A stretch of 64,000 nt of DNA from Sinomonas sp. ASV322 (GCF_030908245.1 NZ_JAVFJJ010000003.1:248001-312000), one strand, 5' to 3'. Numbered from the stretch's first letter, positions 1-8,531 are shown. The notes: generated from the sequence alone by a model not told the origin. A program made the numbers and translations.

Positions 1-379
1 CGGCACGACGCTCGTTGAGCTCTTCGGCCTCGCCCGCGAGCTCAACACGGCGGCTGAAGGCATCGAGATCGGCCCCTCGCCGACGGATGCTGCCCTGGCG
101 GCGGACATGGCTCTGCCGATCGAGGACCTGGACCTCACCGTGCGCTCGTACAACTGCCTCAAGCGCGAGGGCATCCACACCGTGGGTGAGCTCGTGGCGC
201 GCTCCGAGGCTGACCTGATGGACATCCGGAACTTCGGTGCCAAGTCCATCGACGAGGTCAAGGCCAAGCTCACCGAGCTGGGCCTCTCGCTCAAGGACTC
301 GCCTCCCGGATTCGACCTCGCCGCGCGCGCTGCCGCGATCGACGAGGACGAGGCCCCGTTCGGCGACGACGACCTCTAA
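1..379 (+). CDS. rpoA: RNA polymerase alpha subunit, 3' part
   Basis: This is the C-terminal end of the RNA polymerase alpha subunit, which binds UP-element DNA and activators. The frame is open from the window edge, so the N-terminal dimerisation domain lies upstream. The visible part holds the end of the N-terminal domain ([15 protein letters not shown]), a linker, and the alpha-CTD with its helix-hairpin-helix ([43 protein letters not shown]). It ends in an acidic tail ([12 protein letters not shown]). It is followed 64 bp later by rplQ, the conserved rpoA-rplQ order. The ATG at 107 is internal and not a start. Confidence 0.97.
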   Translation, partial: GTTLVELFGLARELNTAAEGIEIGPSPTDAALAADMALPIEDLDLTVRSYNCLKREGIHTVGELVARSEADLMDIRNFGAKSIDEVKAKLTELGLSLKDSPPGFDLAARAAAIDEDEAPFGDDDL

Positions 380-443
380 GCCACCACAGTATTGACCGCT
401 GCCGGGCCTCCCCCGGCAGCGGCCCACCCGAGGAGAAACTACT

Positions 444-1046
444 ATGCCTGCACCCGCCAAGGGTCCGCGCCTGGGCGGCGGCCCGGCGCACGAGCGCCTC
501 ATGCTCAACAACCTTGCCGCCGCACTGTTCGAGCACAAGCGCATCACCACCACGGTGACGAAGGCCAAGCGCCTCCGCCCCGTGGCCGAGCGCCTCATCA
601 CGTTCGCGAAGCGTGGCGACCTCGCCTCGCGCCGCCGTGTCCAGGCCGCCATCTCGGCCCGTACCGCCACCAACAAGGGCATCGTGCACGAGCTCTTCAC
701 CGAGATCGCGCCGCAGATGGCCAACCGCGAGGGCGGCTACACCCGCATCACCAAGATCGGCAACCGCAAGGGCGACAACGCCCCCATGGCCGTGATCGAG
801 CTCGTGCTCGAGCCGGTTTCGCCGAAGCAGGCCGTCGTGGCCGAGGCGACGAAGGCCGCGGCGCGCGCCGCCGCCCCGACTGCCGAGCCGATCGTCGAGG
901 CTGAGGTTGTTGCCGAGGAGGTCGTCGAGGAGACTGCCGCTGCCGAGGCTCCGGCCGAGGCCGAGGCTGAGGTCGAGGAGACGGCTGCTGCCGAGGCTGA
1001 GGCTCCCGCTGAGGAGACCGAGTCCAAGGACGACGACGCGAAGTAA
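444..1046 (+). CDS. rplQ: 50S ribosomal protein L17 with long acidic C-terminal tail
   Basis: Ribosomal protein L17 of the large subunit, 200 aa. A strong ribosome site (GAGGAGAAA) precedes the ATG. Residues 1-125 match the L17 core ([49 protein letters not shown]). From about residue 126 the protein is a low-complexity Ala/Glu/Val tail ending in ESKDDDAK. Bacterial L17 is usually 115-130 aa; Ala/Glu-rich extensions are known in actinobacteria, but this one adds more than a third to the length. It is probably co-transcribed with rpoA. Confidence 0.97.
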   Translation: MPAPAKGPRLGGGPAHERLMLNNLAAALFEHKRITTTVTKAKRLRPVAERLITFAKRGDLASRRRVQAAISARTATNKGIVHELFTEIAPQMANREGGYTRITKIGNRKGDNAPMAVIELVLEPVSPKQAVVAEATKAAARAAAPTAEPIVEAEVVAEEVVEETAAAEAPAEAEAEVEETAAAEAEAPAEETESKDDDAK

Positions 1047-1065
1047 GCCCCGCCGTCGAGCGCCA

Positions 1066-1119
1066 CTCGACTGGGCCGGCTCACGAGACTGTGCCGACTC
1101 ACTAGACTGGGGCGCATGA
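1066..1119 (+). repeat. three 18-bp direct repeats ending at the truA start
   Basis: Three imperfect 18-bp units lie head to tail at 1066-1083, 1084-1101 and 1102-1119. Each carries GACTG at the same register (1069, 1087, 1105). The third contains the candidate -10 box and the ATG of truA. They may be an operator array or a local duplication of a promoter element. Confidence 0.6.
1103..1115 (+). promoter_or_regulatory. leaderless promoter of truA (-10 TAGACT)
   Basis: TAGACT at 1103-1108 is followed by 7 nt and the ATG at 1116. This is the geometry of leaderless actinobacterial transcripts. There is no Shine-Dalgarno sequence before the ATG, which agrees. Confidence 0.55.
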
Positions 1120-2066
1120 CTGCAGCGAAGGCCCCCGTTCCGGAACCAGGGAACGGGGGCCTTTCCGCATCTGGCCACCCTTCGTCGCCGGGTGGGGCAG
1201 CGGGCGGCGGTCGGGTCCGCGTGCGTCTCGACATCGCGTACGACGGCGGCCCGTTCAGCGGGTGGGCCGTGCAGCCGGGTCTGCGCACGGTGCAGGGCTC
1301 GCTCGAGGAGGCTCTTGAGCTCATCCTCCGTCGCCCGGTACGTGTCGTCGTCGCGGGCCGCACCGATGCGGGCGTCCACGCGCGCGGCCAAGTGGTCCAT
1401 CTCGACCTCGGCGCCGACGAGTGGGAGTCGCTGCCGCGCCGCTCCGACGACGCGCCCGAGGAGGTCCTCGCGCGGCGCCTCCGCGGGGCGCTGAGCCGAG
1501 TCCTCGCCGAGGAGACGGGCGCGCTCGAGGTGCGTCGCGCCGTCGTCCCTCCCGAGGGGTTCGACGCGCGCTTTTCGGCGCTGTGGCGCCGCTACTCGTA
1601 CCGGATCGCCGACCGTGCCGAGCACTGGGACCCGACGCTCCGCGGGATCACGCTGTGGCACAAGGCGGCCCTCGACGTCGGCCGCATGAACGGCGCGGCC
1701 GCCCAGCTGCTGGGCCTCCGAGACTTCCTCGCGTTCTGCAAGCCGCGCGAAGGGTCCACGACGGTCCGCGAGCTTCAGGAATTCACGTTCGAGCGCAGCC
1801 ACGAGGGCGTGGTCGTGGCCCACGTGAAGGCCGACGCGTTCTGCCACAACATGGTGCGGGCCCTTGTCGGCTCGGCGCTGCGCGTCGGCGAAGGGCTCGA
1901 GCGGCCCGAATGGCTCCACGAGCGCATGCTTGCTCGGATCAGGGACGCCAAGACGCGTCTCGCGCCGGCCCATCCGCTCGTCCTCGAGGCGGTCGGCTAC
2001 CCGGAGACGGCGGGGGAGATGGCCCTGCGGGCCGAGCAGACGCGCGCGCTTCGAGACCCAGCCTAG
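1116..2066 (+). CDS. truA: tRNA pseudouridine(38-40) synthase TruA
   Basis: Converts uridines 38-40 of the tRNA anticodon arm to pseudouridine. The catalytic motif AGRTDAGVHARGQ has the nucleophile Asp at about residue 84. Other family signatures are YDGGPFSGW, FDARFSALWRRYSYRI and HNMVRALVGSALRVG. It is 316 aa. The first ~35 residues (Pro/Gly/Ser-rich) precede the usual TruA start and include codons that form a 14-bp hairpin, so a GTG at 1221 (VRLDIAYDG) is a serious alternative start. The ATG at 1116 is preferred because a -10 box sits 7 nt upstream. It follows rplQ, as is common. Confidence 0.92.
   Translation: MTAAKAPVPEPGNGGLSASGHPSSPGGAAGGGRVRVRLDIAYDGGPFSGWAVQPGLRTVQGSLEEALELILRRPVRVVVAGRTDAGVHARGQVVHLDLGADEWESLPRRSDDAPEEVLARRLRGALSRVLAEETGALEVRRAVVPPEGFDARFSALWRRYSYRIADRAEHWDPTLRGITLWHKAALDVGRMNGAAAQLLGLRDFLAFCKPREGSTTVRELQEFTFERSHEGVVVAHVKADAFCHNMVRALVGSALRVGEGLERPEWLHERMLARIRDAKTRLAPAHPLVLEAVGYPETAGEMALRAEQTRALRDPA
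1128..1163 (+). terminator. 14-bp hairpin inside the first truA codons
   Basis: Perfect inverted repeat, arms 1128-1141 (AAGGCCCCCGTTCC) and 1150-1163, with an 8-nt loop and a short CTTTCC after it. It looks like the rpoA-rplQ operon terminator, yet lies within codons 5-16 of truA if the ATG at 1116 is used. It could attenuate truA, or show that truA starts further downstream. Confidence 0.65.
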
Positions 2067-2079
2067 GCCCGCGTCGGCG

Positions 2080-2146
2080 CGCTGGCCCGGCTACACAGGC
2101 CCGGCTACGCTGGCCCGGCTACACAGGCACGGTTACGCTGGCCCGG
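2080..2146. repeat. 28-bp tandem repeat at the truA/kinase junction
   Basis: Two 28-bp units (2080-2107 and 2108-2135, two mismatches) and a partial third (2136-2146) lie between the convergent truA and histidine kinase genes. The unit is built on CTGGCCCGGCTACACAGG. The stop codon of the kinase gene (2133) is inside the repeat, so unit-number changes would alter its C-terminus. Confidence 0.75.
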
Positions 2147-3782
2147 CGACGGGGAGCGTGAGGGTGAAGACGCTGCCGCGGCCGGGCTGGCTCTCGCACG
2201 CGAGGCCGCCGCCGTGCCGCTCGGCGATCCAGCTGCTGATCGCGAGGCCGAGCCCCACGCCCGGAATGTCCGAGCGGCGCGCCTGGGAGGTGCGGAAGAA
2301 GCGCTCGAAGACGCGCTGGCGCTCATGCGACGGGATGCCCATGCCGCTGTCGCGCACCTCGACGGTGATCCAGCCGTCCTTGAGGGCCCCTCGCAGGGTG
2401 ACCGTTCCGCCGTCGGGCGAGTACTTGATCGCATTCGAGAGCAGGTTGTCGATCACCTGCCCCACGCGCAGGGGATCTGCGCGTGCCCAGAGTGGTTCGC
2501 CGACCTCGACCGCGAGCTGCACCCCTGCCGCGACCGCGGTGAGGCGCGCGGCTTCCGCGCGTGCTGAGACGACGGCGCCGACGTCGGCGTGCTCGAGGCG
2601 GATCGGCACCGAGTGCGACGACGATGCGACGAGATCCGTCGCGAGCTCGAGGAGCCGCTCGGCGCTGCGCTGGGCGACGTCGAGGCGGAGCCGGTCGTCG
2701 CTCGCGAGGGACTCGGACTCGAGGACGAGATCGACGTTGCCCAGGACGGCCGTGAGCGGCGAGCGGAACTCGTGGGCGACCGTGCGCACGAGCTCGGCCT
2801 TGTCCTCCGCGGCGTTGGCGAGTGCCGTGACGTCCGCGAAGGCGACGACGGCGCCGCCCCTCGGCCCGTCGACTGCACGCGAGGACACGGACAGGGCGGC
2901 CGAGTCGGAGCCCTCGCCGAGCCACATCACCTCGCCGTCAATGCGCTCGCCCTGCGCAGCCCGCTCGAGCTGCTGCTGGAGGGGAGCGAGCGGGGTTCGG
3001 TGGTCGCGTGCGTAGAGCTGAAGATCGGCGTCGACGGGGGCGGCGGCCGGGAGGTCGAACGGGCTCACGAGCTCGCGGAATCGGCGGTTGGTGCGCACCG
3101 GGGTGCCGTAGCTGTCGACGGCGACGATCCCCACGCTCACGGCCTCGAGGATGGCCGCGAGGAGCCGCTCGGTCGACTGGGATTCGAGCAGGAGGCGCCG
3201 GAGCCGCGCCCGCTGGGCGCGGAGCTCGCGTTCTTGGAGATGGAGGCCCGTCGTGGCGGCCCGGATCGCCACGGCGACCGCGAGGAGGAGGACGGCGAGG
3301 AAGATCGACGAGTTCGCGCCCGCGGGCGTGCCGTGGGCGAAGGCTTGGATGAGGGACGGCAGCGTCATCACGAGCGGTGCCGTGAAGCTCACGAGAAGCG
3401 CCCACAGCGCCGAGCGCATCGACGCGGCAATCCAGATGATGGGGAAGATCGCGAGGGCCGCGATTCCCTGGAGGGCAGCCGAGGCGTTGCGCATGAGGCC
3501 GAGCGCGACGAGGTCGAGGACGGGAACCGCAAGGACCAGCTGGTCCGGCAGGCGATCCCAGGGGAGGGCCAGGGCCCCGACGCATGCGACGCCGAGCACG
3601 ACGATCGAGGCGACGACGAGGGGCCGCGCCGCGGGGTCCGCCCAGCTCGCCGGGGAGGCGAGCGCAACGAGGAGCACGGCGATGATGGTGGGAAGCTGCC
3701 ACAGGGCGATACGCGAGCGCGCACCCGCATGCGCGAGGTAGCGCCGAGCCCTGCGGACGATGGCCTGCTCGCCGGTAGACAC
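2133..3782 (-). CDS. membrane sensor histidine kinase
   Basis: Two-component sensor kinase, 549 aa from a GTG start. It has about five or six N-terminal membrane helices (residues ~25-175), a short coiled linker, a PAS-like segment (~205-320), a HisKA domain with phospho-acceptor His in VRTVAHEFRSPLTAVLG (about His337), and an HATPase domain with N box NLLSNAIKYSPDGG, G1 box RDSGMGIP and G2 box GVGLGLAI. The GTG at 3782 is chosen because GGAAGGAGAAAC sits just upstream; an ATG at 3827 would add 15 residues and overlap the palindromic control region. It is divergent from the response regulator at 3910, its likely partner. The ligand is unknown. Confidence 0.93.
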   Translation of the reverse strand: MSTGEQAIVRRARRYLAHAGARSRIALWQLPTIIAVLLVALASPASWADPAARPLVVASIVVLGVACVGALALPWDRLPDQLVLAVPVLDLVALGLMRNASAALQGIAALAIFPIIWIAASMRSALWALLVSFTAPLVMTLPSLIQAFAHGTPAGANSSIFLAVLLLAVAVAIRAATTGLHLQERELRAQRARLRRLLLESQSTERLLAAILEAVSVGIVAVDSYGTPVRTNRRFRELVSPFDLPAAAPVDADLQLYARDHRTPLAPLQQQLERAAQGERIDGEVMWLGEGSDSAALSVSSRAVDGPRGGAVVAFADVTALANAAEDKAELVRTVAHEFRSPLTAVLGNVDLVLESESLASDDRLRLDVAQRSAERLLELATDLVASSSHSVPIRLEHADVGAVVSARAEAARLTAVAAGVQLAVEVGEPLWARADPLRVGQVIDNLLSNAIKYSPDGGTVTLRGALKDGWITVEVRDSGMGIPSHERQRVFERFFRTSQARRSDIPGVGLGLAISSWIAERHGGGLACESQPGRGSVFTLTLPVAGPA

Positions 3783-3805
3783 GTTTCTCCTTCCCGTATG
3801 CAGCA

Positions 3806-3855
3806 ATGACAGATCGGGCAGTGTCATATTCGTCTTCAGAATGAGAATATGACAC
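3806..3855. promoter_or_regulatory. palindromic operator between divergent kinase and regulator genes
   Basis: A perfect 11-bp inverted repeat (GTGTCATATTC at 3821-3831, complement at 3845-3855) is separated by 13 bp. A further ATGACA at 3806-3811 makes a second smaller inverted repeat with TGTCAT at 3822-3827. The region is AT-rich against a very GC-rich background and lies between the two start codons. Autoregulation by the neighbouring response regulator is the simplest reading. Confidence 0.7.
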
Positions 3856-3909
3856 CGAATCTAAGTCCGAGTGACAAGACTGTCGATGGTTGTGGCAGAG
3901 GAGACCGAG

Positions 3910-4743
3910 ATGGAAGATCCTGGGCTTGCGCTCGTCGTTGAGGACGACGACGACGTGCGTCACCTCGTCGAGGACGTGCTCCGGCAGGCGGGCTTTGAGG
4001 TCCTGAGCGCGTCGACGGGACGTGAGGGCGCCGAAATCGCGCGCCGCGAGGACCCCGCCATCGTCACGCTGGACCTCGGGCTCCCCGACATCGACGGCTT
4101 CGAGGTGCTGCGGCGGATCCGGAGCTCGAGCGACGCGTACGTCGTCATGCTCACGGCCCACGATGAGGAATCCGACACGCTCTTGGCGCTCCAATCCGGC
4201 GCCGACGACTACCTCACGAAGCCGTTCCGTCCGCGCGAGCTGCGGGCGCGGATCACGGCCATGATGCGCCGGCCGCGCACGACCGCGACGTCGTCCGCCG
4301 AGCTGCGCGCGCCGTCGGCACTCGCACCGGCGAACGCGGGCGCCGCAGCGAGGACGACGGCGGCCGCGCCCCCGCGCGCCGACGCCGTCCCGCGCGGTGG
4401 CCTGCCCGCGGCTGGGCCCTTCCGGCACCGCGGCCTCACGCTCGACCCGCGGACGCGCACTGCCGCGCTCGCTGGGGCCGCGCTCGACCTCACGCGCACC
4501 GAGTTCGATCTCCTCCACGCGCTCCTGCGCGCGGGCGGAGCCGTGTTGACCCGGGCCGAGCTCGTGCGCGTTGCCCGGGGAGAAACCGTCCGGGACGACT
4601 CCTACGTGAGCGAGGCGGACGCGCGCGCGATCGAGGTGCACCTCGGGAACCTCCGCCGGAAGCTCGGCGACGACCCGCGCCAGCCGAGGTGGCTTGTGAC
4701 GGTGCGCGGCATCGGCTACCGGTTGGCTCCCGCGACGTCGTAG
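3910..4743 (+). CDS. OmpR/PhoB-type response regulator
   Basis: Two-component response regulator, 278 aa. The receiver domain (residues ~5-120) shows the acidic pocket EDDDD, phospho-acceptor Asp55 in TLDLGLPD, LTAHD and the conserved Lys in LTKPF. A long Ala/Pro-rich linker (~125-170) leads to a winged-helix domain (RTEFDLLHALLRAGG, AIEVHLGNLRRKLGDD, TVRGIGYRL). The ATG at 3910 is preferred because AGAGGAG lies 6 nt upstream; a GTG at 3871 would add 13 residues without a good ribosome site. It is divergent from the histidine kinase and convergent with the HPt-like gene. Confidence 0.94.
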   Translation: MEDPGLALVVEDDDDVRHLVEDVLRQAGFEVLSASTGREGAEIARREDPAIVTLDLGLPDIDGFEVLRRIRSSSDAYVVMLTAHDEESDTLLALQSGADDYLTKPFRPRELRARITAMMRRPRTTATSSAELRAPSALAPANAGAAARTTAAAPPRADAVPRGGLPAAGPFRHRGLTLDPRTRTAALAGAALDLTRTEFDLLHALLRAGGAVLTRAELVRVARGETVRDDSYVSEADARAIEVHLGNLRRKLGDDPRQPRWLVTVRGIGYRLAPATS

Positions 4744-4785
4744 GTCCGCCCCCCGCGGGAGGTGACGGCGCGACGAGGCGCGGGG

Positions 4786-5217
4786 CTAGACGTGCTCGGG
4801 GGCGCCGTCGTCGTCGGCCGGGTCTTCGGTGCGCAGGCCGTCGTGGGGCACGAGAGCGCGGACGGTGCGCTCGCCACAGTCAGAGACGGCCGGCAGAAGC
4901 CGGGCCGCCGCCGCGAAGCCCTCCGAGCGCAGGGCGCGCTCGAGCTCCTCGGACAGGCCCGCGAGGCGCGACGCGCCCACCATGGCCGACGACGTGCGGA
5001 GGCTCAGTGCGGCGTCGATGGCTTTCGGGAGGTCGTCGGCGCCGAGGGCTTGAGCGAGGGCATTGCGCCGGCGGGGCCAGATCCGCGCGAAATCGCGCGC
5101 GAAGGACGCCGCGATCTCGGGGCCTACGTCGTAGGCCAGCAGATGTAAGGCGCCGTCGTCGATGAGCGGCAGGACACTGCTCGGATCGTTGGCCGGAACG
5201 CCGGGTGACGCCGTCAT
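4786..5217 (-). CDS. HPt-like protein lacking the phospho-histidine
   Basis: 143 aa, start ATG at 5217 with GAGGGAGGATC before it. The helical layout and the stretch LSLRTSSAMVGASRLAGLSE resemble a histidine phosphotransfer domain, whose motif is normally H-x-L-K-G-S-x. Here the His position is Leu (codon CTG) and the KG pair is Arg-Thr, so it should not carry phosphate. It is the last gene of the first Tad operon, 30 bp after tadC, and is convergent with the response regulator. It might bind a receiver domain without phosphotransfer. Assignment to the HPt fold rests on motif reading only. Confidence 0.7.
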   Translation of the reverse strand: MTASPGVPANDPSSVLPLIDDGALHLLAYDVGPEIAASFARDFARIWPRRRNALAQALGADDLPKAIDAALSLRTSSAMVGASRLAGLSEELERALRSEGFAAAARLLPAVSDCGERTVRALVPHDGLRTEDPADDDGAPEHV

Positions 5218-5247
5218 GATCCTCCCTCTCCTGTCGCTCATGAAGAC

Positions 5248-6147
5248 CTACCGTCCCGAGAATGTAGCAATTGTATTGATGACCGCCGGCCCCAGGATCG
5301 CGATGAACAGCACCGGGAAGATGAAGAACAAGAGGGGGAACAGGACCATGACGGGGAGCTTCATGGCCTGCTGCTCGGCGCGCTGGCGGCGTCGGACGCG
5401 CATCGCCTTGGCCTGGACGCGCAGGACGCGCGCGATCGCGATGCCGTACGCGTCGGCCTGAACCACCGCCTGGACGAACGTGCGGACCTCCGGCACCGTG
5501 GTCCGTTCGGCAAGGCCCAGATAGGACTCGCGGCGAGAGCGGCCGACCTGCATGTCCTGGAGCGTCCTCGTGAGTTCTTCTGCGAGCGGGCCGCGTCCCG
5601 TCGTGCTGGCCCGGGCGAGCGCGGCCTCGAACCCGAGGCCCGCCTCGACCGAGATGAGGAGCTGGTCGAGCGTGTTGGGCAGGTCCCGCTGGATCGTTGC
5701 CTGGCGCTCCATGCCGCGGCTCATGAGCAGGAGATCGGGGAGCATATAGCCGAGGACCACGAGGAAGACAGCGATGAGGCGAAAGGTCGGAGAGGGCCCC
5801 AACGACACGAACAGCGCGCCCGCTCCCACGCCCACAGCGCCGAGCGCGGGTTTGGCGGCGAGGAGCCGGCCGAGCGGCATCGACGACGGTCGGCCCGCGA
5901 GGGCGAGGAGGCGATCGAGGCGGCGGACGTATGCCGCTGGCGTGAGCTTGCGGGCGATCGTCTCAAGGGTTGCCATTGCTCCCGAGCCGGCCTCGACCTC
6001 GGGGACGGGGACGGAGGGCGTCGCGATGCCGCGCTCGAGATTCCGACGCACGGCTCGCGCCTCGCGCCGGTCCACGGCGAGCATCGACCAGCACAGCGCG
6101 GCGAGCGGCACGGCCACAAGAACGGACGCGAGCAGCGGAATGGTCAT
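5248..6147 (-). CDS. tadC: Tad secretion inner-membrane protein TadC (copy 1)
   Basis: Type II secretion F-family platform protein of the Tad/Flp pilus machine, 299 aa. It has an N-terminal membrane helix, a paired hydrophobic segment around residues 95-135, the GSPF-like cytoplasmic core (DLPNTLDQLLISVEAGLGFE, VQADAYGIAIARVLRVQA) and C-terminal membrane helices (LPVMVLFPLLFFIFPVLF). It is paralogous to the protein at 12721-13599, with almost the same core motifs. It lies 9 bp after tadB and just before the HPt-like gene. Confidence 0.93.
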   Translation of the reverse strand: MTIPLLASVLVAVPLAALCWSMLAVDRREARAVRRNLERGIATPSVPVPEVEAGSGAMATLETIARKLTPAAYVRRLDRLLALAGRPSSMPLGRLLAAKPALGAVGVGAGALFVSLGPSPTFRLIAVFLVVLGYMLPDLLLMSRGMERQATIQRDLPNTLDQLLISVEAGLGFEAALARASTTGRGPLAEELTRTLQDMQVGRSRRESYLGLAERTTVPEVRTFVQAVVQADAYGIAIARVLRVQAKAMRVRRRQRAEQQAMKLPVMVLFPLLFFIFPVLFIAILGPAVINTIATFSGR

Positions 6148-6156
6148 GGCTCCCTC

Positions 6157-7089
6157 CTAGAACTTGATGGTGACGATCTTGCGCAGCCAGAGCGCGCCGA
6201 TGGCCATGAGCACGACCGACACGCCGATCAAGACCCAGCCGAGCGAGTGGGTGAACATGACGTTCATGTAGCCCGGATTGACGGACATGAGCAGGAGGAC
6301 GATGCCGAACGGAAGAGCCATGAGAATGTAGGCGGAGAACTTGCCCTCCGCGGCGAGAGCGGCGATGTGGCCCTTGATCTCGGCGCGTTCGCGGATCGTC
6401 TCGTTGACCTGGTCGAGCACGTCCGCGAGATTTCCGCCGACTTCGCGGTTGATCTGGATGGCCTGGGCGACCCAGAGGAAGTCTTGGCTCTCCATGTGGC
6501 GCGCGGCGTCTTCGAGCGACGCCTGGAGGTCACGGCCCAGCGACGTCTCATGCACCACGCGGCGCATCTCGTGGGCCGTGGGCTGGGGGCTTTCGGCCGC
6601 CGCGGCGTCGATGGCGCGCAGGACGGAGTGCCCGGCCCGCAGCCCGCCAGCGAGCAAATGCAGGGTGTCGGCGAGCTGATCGTTGAACCGTTTGCGCCGT
6701 CTGGCGATGCGGCCGCTGACGACGACGCGCGGGATCACCGGCGTGAGGGCCGCGAGCAGGATTCCGAGCACGAGGTTGCCGGACAGCCACCCGAAGGCGA
6801 TGCACAGCACTGCGCCGGCCGCGACGAGCAGGACGATATCCGCCTGGCGGAGGCGCAGCCCGGCCAGTTCGAGGGACTCGGGGGAGACGATGCTGAGCTT
6901 TCGGCCCGCGAGCCAGCCCTGCAGAGCGTCGGAAGCTCCCGTGGCCGCGCGGCCGAGCGCGGAATCGCCGTCGGGGGTCTCGAGCCGACGGCGCGAGAGC
7001 GGGAGCGCGCGGTGGCCGGGACGCAGCGCGAGGATTGCCGCCGCGATGCCGGCGACGACGATGAGGCCGGAGCCGATCATCACCTCCAT
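6157..7089 (-). CDS. tadB: Tad secretion inner-membrane protein TadB (copy 1)
   Basis: Type II secretion F-family protein, 310 aa. TadB and TadC form the membrane platform that the TadA ATPase drives. The T2SSF core is seen in DQLADTLHLLAGGLRAGHS, LGRDLQASLEDAARHMESQD and EVGGNLADVLDQVNETIRER; membrane helices lie at the N-terminus, around residues 90-120 and at the C-terminus. The start ATG at 7089 has AGGAG five nt upstream and overlaps the end of tadA by 10 bp, indicating translational coupling. Confidence 0.93.
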   Translation of the reverse strand: MEVMIGSGLIVVAGIAAAILALRPGHRALPLSRRRLETPDGDSALGRAATGASDALQGWLAGRKLSIVSPESLELAGLRLRQADIVLLVAAGAVLCIAFGWLSGNLVLGILLAALTPVIPRVVVSGRIARRRKRFNDQLADTLHLLAGGLRAGHSVLRAIDAAAAESPQPTAHEMRRVVHETSLGRDLQASLEDAARHMESQDFLWVAQAIQINREVGGNLADVLDQVNETIRERAEIKGHIAALAAEGKFSAYILMALPFGIVLLLMSVNPGYMNVMFTHSLGWVLIGVSVVLMAIGALWLRKIVTIKF

Positions 7090-8531
7090 GGCTGCTCCTG
7101 ACCGTAGCGAATCGGCGTCGCGAAGATACCCGGGCGGACGTGGATGCCAAGGTCTTCGAAGCGCTCGATGAAACGGGGTCGCACCCCAGTCGCCACCGCG
7201 CTGCCGAGGAATTTCCCGTTCTCGTCCACGCCCGCGCCGTAGTCGAACACGAACGCGTCCTGGAGCACGACGACGTCGCCCTCCATGCCCTGCACCTCCG
7301 TGATGTGGGTGATCCGGCGCGTCCCGTCCCGGAGGCGCGAGATCTGCACGACGAGGTTCACGGCCGAGGCGATCTGCTCGCGGATGGCCCGCAGAGGGAG
7401 GTCCATGCCCGCCATGAGGACGAGCGTCTCGAGGCGCGCGATCGCGTCTCGCGGCGAGTTGGAGTGGACCGTCGAGAGCGAGCCGTCGTGGCCCGTGTTC
7501 ATGGCCTGAAGCATGTCGAGCGACTCGCCGCTGCGGACCTCGCCCACCACGATCCGGTCCGGGCGCATGCGGAGGGAGTTCTTCACGAGGTCGCGGATCG
7601 TGACCTCGCCCTTGCCCTCCGTGTTGGGCGGCCGGCTCTCGAGCCGCACCACATGGTCCTGTTGGATCTGCAGTTCGACGGCGTCCTCGATCGTGACGAT
7701 CCGCTCTTCGTCGGGGATGAACGAGGAGAGCACGTTGAGCAGCGTCGTCTTGCCGGTGCCCGTGCCGCCCGAGACGATGATGTTGAGCTTCGCCTTGACG
7801 CAGGCCTGCAGCAGCTCGGCCATCTCGAGCGTCATGGTCCCGAAGCCGATGAGATCGCGGACTGTAAGGGGTACCCTGCCGAACTTGCGGATGGTGAGCG
7901 AGGAGCCGCCGACGGCGAGCGGTGGGATGATCGCGTTGACGCGCGAGCCGTCGGCGAGGCGTGCGTCGACGAACGGGGAGGACTCGTCGATGCGCCGCCC
8001 CACTCGGGAGACGATGCGCTCGATGACGACCCGGAGCTGCTCCTCCGACTTGAACCTGAGCTCCGAGAGAATGAGGCGGCCCTTCCGCTCGATGTAGATG
8101 CGGTCGTGGCGATTGACCATGATCTCGGTGATGTCGTCGTCGTCGAGCAGGCGCTGGAGCGGCCCGTAGCCGAGCACGTCGTCCTCGATGTCGCGGAGCA
8201 GGCGGGATCGCTCGCTTGCACTCATCGGAACGCGTTCTTGGTCGATCACCTGGATCAGCTCGTCGCGTGCGGCGGAGCGGAGTTCGTCTTCCGTGGCTCC
8301 GGAGTCGCCGAAGCGCGCGCCCATGCGCTCGAAGAGGGCCTCCGCCGCGCGCTGCTTGAGCCCGGCCAGCGCGTCCGGCTGGATAGACCGCGGGGCGGGC
8401 GGCTGCGGCGCGGCCTGGAGTGGCGAGGGGACGGGCGTTTCGGGAGCGAGAGCCTCGGCCGGCTCGGGCGGCGGCGGGGCAGTTGGCACCGGCCGACCCT
8501 CGGCGATGTTGACGCGGTCTGAGAGCTTCAC
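7080..8531 (-). CDS. tadA: Tad pilus assembly ATPase TadA/CpaF (copy 1)
   Basis: Secretion ATPase of the GspE/VirB11 type that powers Flp pilus assembly, 483 aa. After a Pro-rich N-terminal tail (~10-50) come the N-terminal domain ([21 protein letters not shown]), the Walker A motif GGTGTGKTT (about residues 255-263), the Asp-box [13 protein letters not shown], the Walker B region [14 protein letters not shown] and the His-box [18 protein letters not shown]. It overlaps tadZ by 4 bp upstream and tadB by 10 bp downstream. It is closely paralogous to 14560-16086. Confidence 0.96.
   Translation of the reverse strand: MKLSDRVNIAEGRPVPTAPPPPEPAEALAPETPVPSPLQAAPQPPAPRSIQPDALAGLKQRAAEALFERMGARFGDSGATEDELRSAARDELIQVIDQERVPMSASERSRLLRDIEDDVLGYGPLQRLLDDDDITEIMVNRHDRIYIERKGRLILSELRFKSEEQLRVVIERIVSRVGRRIDESSPFVDARLADGSRVNAIIPPLAVGGSSLTIRKFGRVPLTVRDLIGFGTMTLEMAELLQACVKAKLNIIVSGGTGTGKTTLLNVLSSFIPDEERIVTIEDAVELQIQQDHVVRLESRPPNTEGKGEVTIRDLVKNSLRMRPDRIVVGEVRSGESLDMLQAMNTGHDGSLSTVHSNSPRDAIARLETLVLMAGMDLPLRAIREQIASAVNLVVQISRLRDGTRRITHITEVQGMEGDVVVLQDAFVFDYGAGVDENGKFLGSAVATGVRPRFIERFEDLGIHVRPGIFATPIRYGQEQPWR

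Noticed and set aside
291-1973. 560-codon minus-strand frame over rplQ and truA
   Set aside because: Antisense to two conserved genes and without motifs.
3783-3827. Kinase start at ATG 3827
   Set aside because: No ribosome site and it would run through the palindromic operator; GTG 3782 has a strong site.
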